From: Stentor roeselii
Taxonomy: Eukaryota > Ciliophora > Heterotrichea > Heterotrichida > Stentoridae
Length of the DNA: 64,000 nt
Assembly: GCA_006503475.1 (NCBI GenBank)
Contig: RSEH01000124.1
Span: 62,001 to 126,000 of the forward strand
Direction of reading: 5' to 3'
This document shows, one piece after another, positions 9,534 through 20,568 of this stretch; position 1 is the first letter of the stretch, and each line of letters starts with the position of its first letter. Under the pieces are notes generated by a model. The model was not told where the DNA came from and did not search any database. It worked only from the letters and a program-made list of their open reading frames with translations. The translations under genes and the position numbers were made by a program.

Positions 9534-10868
9534 ATGGAAATATTTGACTTTAGAAACAAGGTCTTCATGAAAAACTCGTACGAAATTTACCAAAACGAAG
9601 TTGAAAAGTTTTCTATCAGTCTTAGAAAATCCAAAAGATATGATTTTGCTATGAAAAGAAGGAACCTGATTTCTAATCAAATTCAGGCGGAAAGGAAAAA
9701 AATTTTTGAAACCCTTTTGGAGTATCTTTCACAGTCTGGGTGTAAACCGTCGAAATTGATTTTTGAGATGAAAGATGATGATTTAGAGTTAATTTTAAAG
9801 GAAATGATGGATTCTTCTGATTGTTTTCAGGTCGATCATTATTCAGTGCTTGATTTTTTTTACTGCCTAAGTAAGTCCCCTGAAGAATGCGAGTTGATTT
9901 TAAAATTCAACCTATTAGAACCTCTAATCGATATCATAGGTATTTCAGTCAACTCAACAGAAATTCTTCAGTTATTTTTAGAAATTATCGATACCTACCC
10001 AGATGCCGCACTAGAGTTGATTCACTTAGGTCTGATTGAGCAGATCAAATCATTTTTACAGGTCTCACCAAAAGCACTCGAAATCTGCTCCTATTTGATA
10101 TATCGTCTTGTGTGCTTGTCTGGTGATAATCTAGACTGGCCTACAATCAACATCATTGTTCGTTTCTGCAAATGGCAGCTGTCAACTGGCAATGAAAGCA
10201 TCAAACTTCATGTTTATCATACGATAAATTTTATCCTTCAAAAGAGAAACAGTGAAGTTTTGTGCAAGTTTGTCTGTAAAAAAGTGGTCTCGGATATTAA
10301 AATTGATAAGTTTCAGAGAATTATTTTGGAAATTTCAATAAACATCACAACTGGAGATAATCAAATTGCTAAGAAGCTTGTCAGGTATGGAGTGTTGGAT
10401 TGTCTTGATTATCTGGCGGAAAATCGGGGTAATTTCACAGATAAGGTTGTTCATTTATTGGGAAACTTAATTGATTCCAGTGGTAATCTTAAATCAATAA
10501 TCATCACGCATCAGATTTATAAGAAAATATCTGGATTGGTCGACTCCCCTTCTTTTGAGGTACGAAAACAGGTGAGCTACTTTTATCATCATTTGTCTAA
10601 TTGTGCGAATTACATGCAACTTAATCTGTGTCTCGACTTTCAATTGTTTTTGAGGATTAATGATGTGTTTGAGTCTTCTTTGGAAATATCTAGAAATTAT
10701 TTGGATTTTTTTTATAATATTTTGAAGAAAAAGATGTACCTAGAAAAGGTCCGAAAAGCGTTTGATGAAAGCGGTTGTCTTGAAAAGATCGAAAAATTTG
10801 CGATATCTGAACATTTTTGTTTAAAATCAGCACAAGTATTGAAGAAATTTGAGAAGTACTTTGGATGA
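9534..10868 (+). CDS. Armadillo/HEAT-like helical repeat protein
   Basis: The 444-residue protein is helix-rich with repeated hydrophobic helix pairs (for example LQLFLEIIDTYPDAALELIHLGLIEQIKSFL and RYGVLDCLDYLAENRG). This is the rhythm of armadillo repeats as in importin-alpha-like proteins, without a recognisable NLS-binding Trp/Asn ladder. The first about 70 residues are charged and might parallel an importin-beta-binding-like tail (FRNKVFMKN..., RRNLISNQIQAERKK), but this is only suggestive. It is a scaffolding or transport protein of uncertain role. It ends with TGA, one of the genes showing TGA used as stop. Confidence 0.7.
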   Translation: MEIFDFRNKVFMKNSYEIYQNEVEKFSISLRKSKRYDFAMKRRNLISNQIQAERKKIFETLLEYLSQSGCKPSKLIFEMKDDDLELILKEMMDSSDCFQVDHYSVLDFFYCLSKSPEECELILKFNLLEPLIDIIGISVNSTEILQLFLEIIDTYPDAALELIHLGLIEQIKSFLQVSPKALEICSYLIYRLVCLSGDNLDWPTINIIVRFCKWQLSTGNESIKLHVYHTINFILQKRNSEVLCKFVCKKVVSDIKIDKFQRIILEISINITTGDNQIAKKLVRYGVLDCLDYLAENRGNFTDKVVHLLGNLIDSSGNLKSIIITHQIYKKISGLVDSPSFEVRKQVSYFYHHLSNCANYMQLNLCLDFQLFLRINDVFESSLEISRNYLDFFYNILKKKMYLEKVRKAFDESGCLEKIEKFAISEHFCLKSAQVLKKFEKYFG

Positions 10869-11077
10869 AAACTGTAATTTTAGTTAAAAATTAATTCAAT
10901 AAACAAGTTTCTTACATTTTTCTAATAATTTCAACTTATTTACAATTCTTCTTCTCAAATACTGAATACATCTAAGTTCCTTATTCAATTAATATTGATA
11001 TACTGCTGAAAAACTCCCATCTTTCCAACATTCTTGAAGATTCTCTAAAATTGCCTTAAAAATTTTTATTATAATCT

Positions 11078-11509
11078 TTAAAAGGTAAAACTATCACTCG
11101 TCGTTCTTTTCAAACCTCTCGGGGTCGAAGTAGGGACGAATCCCTTTTTATTCATATTCATTTGCGAGTAGCTTCCTTTCTTTTCAAGTTGATTTCTCTT
11201 TTTTATCGCTTTGCATTCACTGTCTTTACTTGAAAAGTTCTCCCTCAGCTCTTGGACTTGAGAAGAAAGCGAAAGCTTTAAGTTTTTATTTAAAACTGCA
11301 GCCTTTCGCAGAGCAGTCAGTTTTTCAAGAGCGTCTCTCAAAAGTGACGGCATGTTCAACTTCATGTGGGCGTAGGAAGGGACTGACTTTTGAAGTGCTT
11401 CGTTTTCTTCTTTCAGTTTCTTGGCTTTGCTTTCGATTTCTTTTAGTGAAGAAGAAGCGATGATCAAGGCTTTTTGCAAAACTTTGTTTTCTTCAAATGG
11501 ATCTTGCAT
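11078..11509 (-). CDS. Small coiled-coil protein, unknown
   Basis: The 143-residue protein has a heptad-like coiled coil over about residues 5-105 (KALIIASSSLKEIESKAKKLKEENEAL), then a basic, Ser/Thr-rich tail (RGLKRTTSDSF) that could be a phosphorylation site region. No family is recognised. The codon choice and charged composition look like genuine coding, but there is no homologue evidence. Confidence 0.6.
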   Translation of the reverse strand: MQDPFEENKVLQKALIIASSSLKEIESKAKKLKEENEALQKSVPSYAHMKLNMPSLLRDALEKLTALRKAAVLNKNLKLSLSSQVQELRENFSSKDSECKAIKKRNQLEKKGSYSQMNMNKKGFVPTSTPRGLKRTTSDSFTF

Positions 11510-13509
11510 TTATAAAAGTTTTTGTAGTGATTGAGAGATGTTGGGAGTGAATGATTGAGAAATTTATTTGGAGATGGAAGAGGATTTAGCTGATTGGATT
11601 TTTTATTTTAGGTTTTGGATGAATTATTGTTTTTCAGGATTTTTATGGTGGGTTATAGTCCTTGGTGAGAGGATGATTGTTGGTGATTATTATTTATCAC
11701 TTTTTAGAGATAAGATTTGGAAGGTTTAGGCTTTTATTGATTTTTTACTGTAAAATTTTAGATTTTTAATGATGTCAAGGGATTTATATATAGGATATTT
11801 GCTTTATAAGTATAGAAGTAGTGATTCAAGGATATTTTTAATTATTTTTTTGTGTAATAGATGGAAGTCATGATCATTTCATATAAGAAGTAGATACATT
11901 TTTTCACTTTGGATTTAACAAATTATCAATTTTAAGATTTTTAAACTACTTAAGTAATAAATATTAAAATTATTTACTTAGTTTTATTAATGATACTTGA
12001 TTTCAAACAATAAAGGATTATTCGAGAAAACTTTTGATTGATGAATCATAAATCTTATTATTTATAACTTTCAAGAAATCTAAAACTTTTAAATTATTGA
12101 TTTAGGTTCTTTAATCTTAAAAATTTTCAAATATTGTCAAAGTACTAGTAACTTGTATCAGACCTGAGATATTCAGCAAATTCTTCAGTACCTATTGAAA
12201 TTGATCAGGTAAAATTTTAACCAACTCTGGGACCAGTTATCGCTAGTTCAAAGAGTTTGATAATAAGGTCGTGGATTTCTTGGATACTGACCTTTTCATA
12301 ACAATAGTTTCACACAGGACTTGAAAATGATTAATTAGTATAAATCGGTGCAGATGCTAATTTGTAACTCTTTGATTGTGATGAAATCGGAAAGAATTTA
12401 TAGAATGGATTATTCATTCAGAGCAAGATGACGAAGAGTCGATTTATTATTAAGATTCTTTTGAATTTACTTGTTTTTGTTGGTCCTTGAATCGAAACCA
12501 GAAACTTGGAAAGGATTGATTTGCATACCGTTTTAGCAGAAGTAATACTTTCGGTGTGAAATCGAGGTTGATGTGCATTAAGATCTAAGATTTTACTAAG
12601 ATCTTCTTCTTTTGATTTATGCATTTAGTGATGGTTGCCAAGTTAGCTTTTAATGCAAATTTAAAAGATTTTCAAGGAACTCAAAAGTCATTCAAAGATT
12701 TTATGTTCCCTGAAATACTTAATTTTGCATAAAGGCATGGAAGAGTACATAAAGGTATTGCTTCCTATTTTAAAGATCAAAAGTATTATAAAAGCCACTA
12801 TTAAACTGATCGAAGAAATTCAAAACAAGTAAATTTATGATTTCTGTGAGATTTTATTATATCGCATTAACAGTCAGTTAGAAATTCTGAATCTTAAGCA
12901 AGATCTATAATCAAGAGTCAACTATTTCAAGCTTACCATGATAGATATATAAAATCGATTTAATTTAAAAGGCTATTGATAAAGAATTAGAACGAATTTA
13001 TTTCAGATTGAATCAGGCCATTTCACCATTTGAGACCAAGCAAGCTGAATTGATTATTGGAAAATTTATGTCTAAGGTTAAGGTTGTGTTTAGTTGAATT
13101 TTAAAGTTTGTTAAAACCATAATCCGAAATTGATTACTAGGGTGTAGGAAGAGATTTTTCACGGCTTTAAATCTAGTAATTACAGTTAACTTACCTTATC
13201 TTCCAAAATATCATAAAACATAAATAAATAAAGTCGATTAGAAAAATTCATTGAAAATATATTAAAGATCCCGATTCCAATTAAATCTTCCTAAACATTA
13301 AGAAGCCTCAGCATATAAATTCCTCAGGATTTTTCTATTAGCCTCAAAGATCACCGAATAATAAACATTAGGAAGTTTTCAAATTTTTCAGTAAAAAATA
13401 TATATTCTTTTCTCTTATAAATATTTTCATTATCTTAAATTATGTTAGTTCAAACTGAAACTATAAAAGAGCCAATAAAACTTTTCCATAACTTACTAGC
13501 TTAACTTTC
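11510..13509. other. 2-kb gene-poor region with ORF relics
   Basis: No intact gene is supported here. Short coding-like stretches occur: minus strand 12418-12624 (68 residues), plus strand 12247-12321, and a plus-strand run from the ATG at 12737 interrupted by TAA at 12830, 12908 and 12950, with another open piece about 12970-13097 in a different frame. These look like a decayed gene or genes of unknown identity. The rest is AT-rich. Confidence 0.4.
12737..13097 (+). pseudogene. Possible decayed coiled-coil gene fragment
   Basis: Reading from 12737 gives helix-like sequence (MEEYIKVLLPILKIKS..., INSQLEILNLKQDL) broken by three TAA codons. After a frame change the open segment KELERIYFRLNQAISPFE... 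follows. Stops fall where Gln would fit, consistent with CAA-to-TAA decay. No homologue is recognised, so it is weakly supported. Confidence 0.25.
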
Positions 13510-13725
13510 TTACTCAGATTTTTTCGCCTCTTCTGCCTTGCGTTCTTCCTCTTCTTCTTTTCTGACGAGATCTTGATCAACCCGGTTAGGTTCTGGCCAG
13601 AAATTTTTTATGACATCTCTCGGCATAAGAATTTTCTCTCCTCTGGCCTTGTCACCAATTTCTTTGATTTTTGATGAATTTTCTTCAAAATTACTGCCGA
13701 AGTCTTTCAATGCAACTAGAATTTC
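13510..13725 (-). other. In-frame coding-like tail downstream of the TAG
   Basis: The frame of the MGNCC gene continues past its TAG for 71 codons (…LKDFGSNFEENSSKIKEIG…, RDVIKNFWPEPNRVDQD…) and ends in a Glu/Lys-rich tail before TAA at 13510. No ATG starts this piece, so it is best explained as the natural C-terminus of the upstream protein, reached by read-through or TAG decoding, or lost by a nonsense mutation. Confidence 0.5.
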
Positions 13726-14322
13726 CTAAACTGTGTCAGAAGTTTTAAATAAAATACTTTTCGCAGTCATTAGTTTCTGTATATTCTTTGCAACTGACTT
13801 GAGGGAACTAAGAGTTTCTAACGGGTTCACTCCCTGAGCACTGCAAAGATCTTTCGCCCGTTCTGGAAATTCCTTTGCTTCCTCAATAAGACCTTCAATT
13901 TGCGGTTTAATTTCTTCTAACTTTCCAGGGGCTTCTTTAACATTAAGAGCTAAATTTTCCCAATCATCATAAATCCTAACAACATGCTGAGGAAGTTTTT
14001 TTTTATCTAAGTCCAGATAAGGACTTTCATCAACAAACTTAAAAGAGAGATGAGTGAAAACGTTTTCGACATTCGCTGAAAAAATGTAAAACATGCCGAA
14101 TATTGAGTCAGAAGAGTTACAAGATCGAAGTATGTTGGTTGAAGTTGACTTCTGATATGAAACAATCGCCTCTGAAAGGCCATCTGATACCTCGGATAAG
14201 GTGTGGAGAGGAGCGTAGGCTGAACTGAATAAATCGTTTAAAGCTTGGATTCCTATTGACTCAAGTTTCAGGTTTTCACTTGCTGACTCGCTTGATTCGG
14301 AATTTTGGCAACAGTTTCCCAT
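13726..14322 (-). CDS. N-myristoylation-type MGNCC protein, stops at an in-frame TAG
   Basis: The 198-residue protein begins MGNCCQNSE, a strong N-myristoylation plus double-Cys palmitoylation signal, so it is probably membrane-anchored on the cytosolic side. The body is helical (EKLEEIKPQIEGLIEEAKEF-like segments); no enzyme motif is seen. The TAG at 13726-13728 ends the ORF, but the same frame then stays open for 71 more codons with clear coding character. A 16-nt intron-like string (GTTTAGGAAATTCTAG on the minus strand) spans the stop; splicing it would shift frame and stop two codons later. Confidence 0.7.
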   Translation of the reverse strand: MGNCCQNSESSESASENLKLESIGIQALNDLFSSAYAPLHTLSEVSDGLSEAIVSYQKSTSTNILRSCNSSDSIFGMFYIFSANVENVFTHLSFKFVDESPYLDLDKKKLPQHVVRIYDDWENLALNVKEAPGKLEEIKPQIEGLIEEAKEFPERAKDLCSAQGVNPLETLSSLKSVAKNIQKLMTAKSILFKTSDTV

Positions 14323-15273
14323 TTATGGTGAAATATTTGGAAATTAGGATTTTTTTTGGAGGGTGATTATTTTATTTTGAATATTGAAGGGGTGAAAATT
14401 TTTATTATTTGGGGGTTTTTCATGAGGATATTCAGGGAATTTAGGGAATTGATGGGGAGAGAAAGGTTATCATTTTTTTTATTGATTTATCCCTGAGGGT
14501 GCTTAGATACATTTTGTTAGAAATATAGTTACATTTGTTTTGTTAATTAGAATTTTTATGAAAAAGATACGTTTTACTACTTAGTTACTTTAAATAAAGT
14601 CTTCAATGATAACTTATCATTTTGAAATCATGTTTTAATTAGAAGATAATTCCTTAGTGTGCTTTAATCATCTCAAAGCTTCAATATCATTCAAAATTAC
14701 AAATTTTCAAATATTGTTTTCACGATAATTATAAAATTCTTGATTTTTACTAAAGAAATTTTTCAATATCTACTATTCCTGAAAATTTCATTTTATTGAG
14801 ATAATGACTTCCACCAAAATATACTTCTTCAAATAAATTTATATAATCAATGTCTTTAGTATTCTTCAGTTATTTTTTTTAAAAATCATGATGTCAAGCT
14901 CAGCATGACAGAAAATCAAAATTTTTACCTTTCACTTTTTCATCCCCACAAATAAGAACTTTATTCTTTGAGTTTCTGACAAACTTTTAATTGTCTTAGT
15001 GATAAAAACATCTTTTCTATCAGCATCTCTATTTCGATAATTTATCCTGCTACTCTATAATTTCCAGTTTTTCCGTATCACCTTGATTTTTTCAAAGCAC
15101 TTCAATTCATTTATCGAAATTATATATTATTAAAACAATTATTTTTCTTAATTTAATCTATCTTCCCTATCTTTAATATTTACTTTCTTCTATTTGTATT
15201 TGTCTTCATTATTCACCTTTATCTCATAATCCATTTAATATCAAACTACTTATTTAAGCGTATTTTTCTTCGA
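14323..15273. other. Intergenic, no feature seen
   Basis: About 950 bp of AT-rich DNA with frequent stops in all frames. No intron-like array, repeat or RNA gene is recognised. Confidence 0.5.
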
Positions 15274-18200
15274 TTAGTTCAAACCTGCTGAATTATCTCG
15301 CTTTTTTAGTGAATTCTGAGAATTCATGTCTTGGTTATATCGATTTCTATTTTTTCCAATTGATAAGTTTGATTGATTTCTAACTTGACTGGGTCTAGAG
15401 ATGTGCCTTCCAGTGTTATTTAAAGAAATTGATGAAGATTTGGATATATTTAATTTTTCTATAATGATTCTTTTGAAATATTGAAGGTTCTCAGACTGGC
15501 TATTTGAATTAATTGCTTGGTGTATTTCACAGGACTGGTTGTTGAAAAATTCTGAAAGAAACTCTATTTCTTTTATTTCACTTAAATATCTGAAAAATGA
15601 AATAAAATTTGTGGAAAAAATATTTTTCTTTGGATGAAGTTTAACTGGATATTCATTATTTTCAGTCTTGTAATGCATGAAATATTTCAAAATGTTTTGA
15701 ATGTACTGAGTAGTCTCACTGGTCTGCGTTCTTATTTTTAGATAAAAGGTAAGTAACTCAATTGTTATTGTAAAATCATGATAACGGTAATCAAAAGAGC
15801 AGATATACTTGATTATCCTTATAATTATACCCGATTGAAACCCATTTTCCGTTTTATACAACAGAAATTCTGAAAAAAACTTCGGAATGATTTCAATTAA
15901 ATTACTGCTTTTCACGAATTCAAGCCTGCTAATAAATTCTTCAATATTCAAGTTAATATATTCAGAAAGTTCTGTAACAAGTACTATTTCAAAACTTGTC
16001 GAAGAGTTTTCATTTGATTTTTTATTTTCAGGTTGAAAATTAAAGGATTTCATGAAGATCTGAGAGTATTTCAAGATTTCATTTTCGCTTAGATCCAGAA
16101 ATACACCTACTCTCAGCAGGAAATGTAAAAAGACCTTCGGGTATAATTTGTATTCAATCAATTTGTTTATTAAAAAATTGCAATCTTGACTGAAGAAGAT
16201 AAAACTATCAAATATTTTTTTGTTTTTACTGAAAATCTCAGGAATAAGTTGAACGCAAGACTTGTTGAAAATTTCGTGTTCGGTTTTTCGCATTTTGTAG
16301 AGAAGGATGTATGGAGTTCCTAAACTTTTGTTGGAGTTTAGGTTCATGTTTGGATTGAAGAGTTGATTTAGGTCGAAGGTTTCGATGGGAAAATAACTGA
16401 GTTTGTGATCATCAAGGAGCACCCAGAATTGGCTTTGTTTCAAATAGGTTACGTAGTGGCCAGCGTTACTATTCCCAAAATGAACAATAAATCCAATCAA
16501 CTCATAAATTTTGGAATTACTTTCAAAGCATTCTTTGATATCACAGAAATCATTAATTTTTACAGTAGTTTGATTATTCGGGTCGATTTTGAATCTATTG
16601 AATGAAATAATGAAATACTCTGGTGATGTGATTAAGTACTTAGTAGACTGTGTATTTATCGACCGACATTGAGTACAAATATTTTTATCAGCTTTGATCA
16701 AATTTCCATCTGTTTGAAAATAATTTCTGATAGTATCAACCCCATCAAGATCCATGTTAATCATGAATGTCTGTCCAGATGACGTCGAAGTCTTAGAACA
16801 ACTATTGCAATAAACACTCAATGAAAACTCAATCATTATATCTTCAAGCAAATAAGGAGCTTCTAACATATCTACTCTTGTAATCAATGACGATAAAAAC
16901 TCACTTGCATCATCTTGAACAAAAAAACTCAAATTTCCTTCTTTATATATAAATTTTTTTATGATTCTTTTAGATGAAACTGTTGAAAGATTAGAATAAG
17001 TTAACTTCGCCAAAATGTAACTTAAAGTATTTAAACTTTCATTGTTAGATCTCAGAAAAATCAACTTTTGGCTCAATGGTCGAATAGCGTTTAAAAATTG
17101 TAGACTTGAGTTGATATAGCAAGTATTTCCAAAATTTTTCAGACCTTTTAAGCCGATTTGGAAGCCTTTTGAGTACTTTTGATATTTATCTATTTGTTTA
17201 AGATCGATTCTTGTTGAAAAATCATAAATGTTGTTTAAAATTTTGAATATTATTTGATTTGAGTTGTAATCTTGTTCATTATAAGAAACTGAGAATGTTT
17301 TTATTCTAGATACTAAAATTTCATACCCGAGTCTTCTGGTTTCTTCATGTTTGAATTTTATTTTTGATTGGTTGAACATCCAGTCGTTTAAGGAATATAA
17401 GTCTATTTGCACATCACAGCATTCAAGGTTTTTCAAGGCAAGTAAGTAGTTGAAAAGGTTGATGTTTGAAAATTCTGATGAATTTTCAATTTTTTTTTTT
17501 ATTTCATGGAAAAAACTAACTGATAGATTTTTTGAGAGTAAAATTGAATTTAGAACAGTGGATATGTAAATGTAATTTTTTGATTCGAGGAGGTGGAATA
17601 GGTACTTTTTTACTATTGGGTCTAGGGTTCCTCTTGGAAAAAGGATAATAGATTCATCGATTTGATTGAAATTTATATTTGTATTGTAGATCAAGTAAGG
17701 TTTTATAAAAGATTCTAGTGTGAAAAATGATTTTTCTTTGAAATTTAAAAATGACTCAATATATTTTTCGAATTTTGAGGAATCATTAAGTCTTATATCG
17801 TAGTCGTTATAATTGCAAATCAGGTTTGGGTCTAAATCTTCTTCAGAAGATGTAGAAATTTTTAAAAAACAGTCATATGCGATTGAGTTTAGTTGATGAT
17901 CTGATAGAATATCTGGAATTTTGATGAAAAAAATTAAGATTTTCTGATTGATTATTGGAATATGTTTATAATGCTCATATTCTTTTTTTATAATTTCTTT
18001 ACTTTTTAAAATATGATTATGATTTAGTGATTTAATTGAGTACAAAAACGATAAGAAGGAGTTTTCTTCATTTTTTTCTGTATTTAAGTCCAAACCTTCT
18101 ATCAAATCAGGAATAAATTTATAGTATTTTTTATCTATAGTTTGCCATAGCTCACTTTTTAAATATATTTTATTTATTTTGTAAAGAATTCTGCTCTGAT

Positions 18201-20361
18201 TATCAAATGAAAGAACCAATTCATTATTTTCTGTTCTTCCTTCTATTAGGTTCTGAGGATTTATATTTAACTTTTCACATATATCTATATAAAAATCATC
18301 TGTTTTATATTCATAAGGTGATTCAATGGTGATAATATTATTTTGTGTTCTTATTTTATATTCTCTTTTATTTCCTCTAAATGGAACTCTTGTATTAATG
18401 CCAGCTAATTCAATCATAAGTCGATCAAATTGAGTTTTATATAAATGGAAGCTCTGTTCTTCGTTTAAGTATGTTTTAATCCTTAAATAATCTAAATTTT
18501 CAGTCGAGTAGTTCAAAAACCTTGTAATAAATTCCAAATAGTCACATATAAGCTGCTCATCATTCAACCTTAAATAGGTAAAAATTAACTGGCCAAATAA
18601 TCCAAAATTTCTATTCGTGAAGTACAAAATTTTTTTGTTGAATTTTTGAATCTGATTCTGCTTTTGTAAGAAAATCAAAAAAGCCTTTGGAATTTGAGAG
18701 CAATTTTCATGACTTGTAAAATAATTAGCAAGCCTTTCATCGTAAGCATTTAAAATATTATTTTCAATCCAGTTGCAAAGAAGATCCTGTAAATTTGAAA
18801 GTGATTTCATATCATATAAAATATTTTCTATGATATTAAAATCAGCTAAACTTTGACTAAACAAAAACTCGAGAATTTTTGTTATTTTTTGTAATGTTTG
18901 TTGATTATGAACAAACTTTAATTGATTTAGAGTTGTATAACTTATTTTTAGCCTTTTTTCTATTATTTTTAAAGCTTCAAATTCACGATTTTCGAGTATT
19001 TTATAAAAAAAATCAATTAATTTTTCGTTTTGTTCAAAAGAATTTTTATATTTTTCGAAGATTTCAAGTTCAACATCTAATGACTTATCAAAAGGTAAAA
19101 CTTCAAGCAGTAGCATATCGTCTTTAATCAAAGTTTTTATGTAATTCCTTTGTTCCTTTTTGGTAATAATTAACTTACAAGCTTCTTTTAAATAAAGTTT
19201 CTTACCAGGAAAATTAGAGCAAATCATCTGCTCAAGATATGTCATAACAACATTTTCACTCATAAAATTGATCAACTGATAAAAAGTTCTGAAATAAGAA
19301 TTAATCACAACATCAAATGTAATACTTTCAAATATTTTCCTTAAAACCTCAGAAGTAATTCCATTATTTTTCAGGAAATGCTCTAAAATATTCTTCGAAG
19401 CATCTAAAAGACTTTCATGTGAAAAAATCACTATTAAATACTTTTCACAGGTATTTTGAGGTAATTTCAACTCTCCAGCAAGACTCAAAAATTTCGCAAT
19501 TTCAAGTTTTTGAACAATCTGCTCAGACTTCAAGAAAAAACTGCTACAAATATCAACCATTGCACTTTTCAACCTATTCTCCTTAATTAAACCTTGCAAC
19601 AATTTTTCCGTCTGTTCAATATCAAAAGACCTTGATTCTTTCAAACTCAGACCATTACAAAACTTAATAAATTCTTTCAAAAATCTAGAATCCGGTTGTA
19701 TCAAAAAGTTCTTAAAAAAAGAATTAAAAAAGTAAAACATCCTCAAACAAGCCCTTCTGAAAAACTTTTCTAAAAATTCTTGAATGTTCGTAATAAAAAG
19801 ACTTCTAAAAAATCCTTCATCCTTCAGGATGTCAAGTCCAGGAGCATCAAAATTATCAGCGCCTTTAAAAATCCATTCTATTATTTTTCCAAGTTCTTGC
19901 CAACCGATAACACAAAAATTTTCTTTATTTTGGAATTTTTCCCCGAATTTATAGTCTTGATTCGTTATTAGTTTCACTGCGGCGAAGACTATTTTCTTAC
20001 AAACATCAAGGAAAGATGGCTTCCATTCAGGGTATTCAGAGTAGTTTAAGGTCATCATCTGGTTAAAGGCGAAGAAGATCACTCCTGAGATTTTATTTAG
20101 AAAGCGTTCTTCTTGATTTGAGAATAGGTACAAGTCGAGTTCTGTTGTTATCTGGGAAAAATCCATAAAGTTCAAGTTGTTGAGAAGATCTTCTGAGCCT
20201 TCTAATGTTTCAGTGTTTGTTCGGAAATGACTTAGTCGAGGGTCGGTTATTGAGACTGTCTCTGAGGATGAGTCTTGATTCGTTATTTCGATGGTTAATT
20301 CGGTTATTTTTAGAACTTTATAGACTTTCCAGCCACGCTGTCTGAACTCAATAAACTCCAT
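15274..20361 (-). CDS. Giant ubiquitin carboxyl-terminal hydrolase (USP family)
   Basis: The 1695-residue deubiquitinase has its USP domain in the middle-to-C-terminal part. The Cys box GLKNFGNTCYINSSLQFL has catalytic Cys near residue 1081. A zinc-binding pair of CxxC motifs follows (YCNSCSKTS and CTQCRSI). The His box GNSNAGHYVTYLKQ has catalytic His near residue 1302, followed by WVLLDDHKLSYF. The roughly 1000-residue N-terminal part is all-helical without recognised domains, as in USP9X/USP34-type large enzymes. The insertion-free USP core is compact. The C-terminus is Asn/Ser-rich. It should cleave ubiquitin from substrates; specificity is unknown. Confidence 0.92.
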   Translation of the reverse strand: MEFIEFRQRGWKVYKVLKITELTIEITNQDSSSETVSITDPRLSHFRTNTETLEGSEDLLNNLNFMDFSQITTELDLYLFSNQEERFLNKISGVIFFAFNQMMTLNYSEYPEWKPSFLDVCKKIVFAAVKLITNQDYKFGEKFQNKENFCVIGWQELGKIIEWIFKGADNFDAPGLDILKDEGFFRSLFITNIQEFLEKFFRRACLRMFYFFNSFFKNFLIQPDSRFLKEFIKFCNGLSLKESRSFDIEQTEKLLQGLIKENRLKSAMVDICSSFFLKSEQIVQKLEIAKFLSLAGELKLPQNTCEKYLIVIFSHESLLDASKNILEHFLKNNGITSEVLRKIFESITFDVVINSYFRTFYQLINFMSENVVMTYLEQMICSNFPGKKLYLKEACKLIITKKEQRNYIKTLIKDDMLLLEVLPFDKSLDVELEIFEKYKNSFEQNEKLIDFFYKILENREFEALKIIEKRLKISYTTLNQLKFVHNQQTLQKITKILEFLFSQSLADFNIIENILYDMKSLSNLQDLLCNWIENNILNAYDERLANYFTSHENCSQIPKAFLIFLQKQNQIQKFNKKILYFTNRNFGLFGQLIFTYLRLNDEQLICDYLEFITRFLNYSTENLDYLRIKTYLNEEQSFHLYKTQFDRLMIELAGINTRVPFRGNKREYKIRTQNNIITIESPYEYKTDDFYIDICEKLNINPQNLIEGRTENNELVLSFDNQSRILYKINKIYLKSELWQTIDKKYYKFIPDLIEGLDLNTEKNEENSFLSFLYSIKSLNHNHILKSKEIIKKEYEHYKHIPIINQKILIFFIKIPDILSDHQLNSIAYDCFLKISTSSEEDLDPNLICNYNDYDIRLNDSSKFEKYIESFLNFKEKSFFTLESFIKPYLIYNTNINFNQIDESIILFPRGTLDPIVKKYLFHLLESKNYIYISTVLNSILLSKNLSVSFFHEIKKKIENSSEFSNINLFNYLLALKNLECCDVQIDLYSLNDWMFNQSKIKFKHEETRRLGYEILVSRIKTFSVSYNEQDYNSNQIIFKILNNIYDFSTRIDLKQIDKYQKYSKGFQIGLKGLKNFGNTCYINSSLQFLNAIRPLSQKLIFLRSNNESLNTLSYILAKLTYSNLSTVSSKRIIKKFIYKEGNLSFFVQDDASEFLSSLITRVDMLEAPYLLEDIMIEFSLSVYCNSCSKTSTSSGQTFMINMDLDGVDTIRNYFQTDGNLIKADKNICTQCRSINTQSTKYLITSPEYFIISFNRFKIDPNNQTTVKINDFCDIKECFESNSKIYELIGFIVHFGNSNAGHYVTYLKQSQFWVLLDDHKLSYFPIETFDLNQLFNPNMNLNSNKSLGTPYILLYKMRKTEHEIFNKSCVQLIPEIFSKNKKIFDSFIFFSQDCNFLINKLIEYKLYPKVFLHFLLRVGVFLDLSENEILKYSQIFMKSFNFQPENKKSNENSSTSFEIVLVTELSEYINLNIEEFISRLEFVKSSNLIEIIPKFFSEFLLYKTENGFQSGIIIRIIKYICSFDYRYHDFTITIELLTFYLKIRTQTSETTQYIQNILKYFMHYKTENNEYPVKLHPKKNIFSTNFISFFRYLSEIKEIEFLSEFFNNQSCEIHQAINSNSQSENLQYFKRIIIEKLNISKSSSISLNNTGRHISRPSQVRNQSNLSIGKNRNRYNQDMNSQNSLKKRDNSAGLN

Positions 20362-20568
20362 ATAAATTATAGATCAAATAGATTTAGAAGATTGTATTAA
20401 GATTAGGGTATCTTACGGTTAAGTTAGCTGATTAGATATTTAAATTTGTAGTATTTTCATCAAAATACAATCATCTTAGTCTTTCTTAAATCACTATCTC
20501 TCACCTAAATATAACTACCTTAAACTCAATAAAACCCTTTATCATATCCTATTACTCTAAACATTGAT

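Noticed and set aside
12240-12321. ABC-transporter C-terminus relic (TDLFITIVSHRT)
   Set aside because: The resemblance to the H-loop segment is short, and no Walker or signature motif is found nearby.
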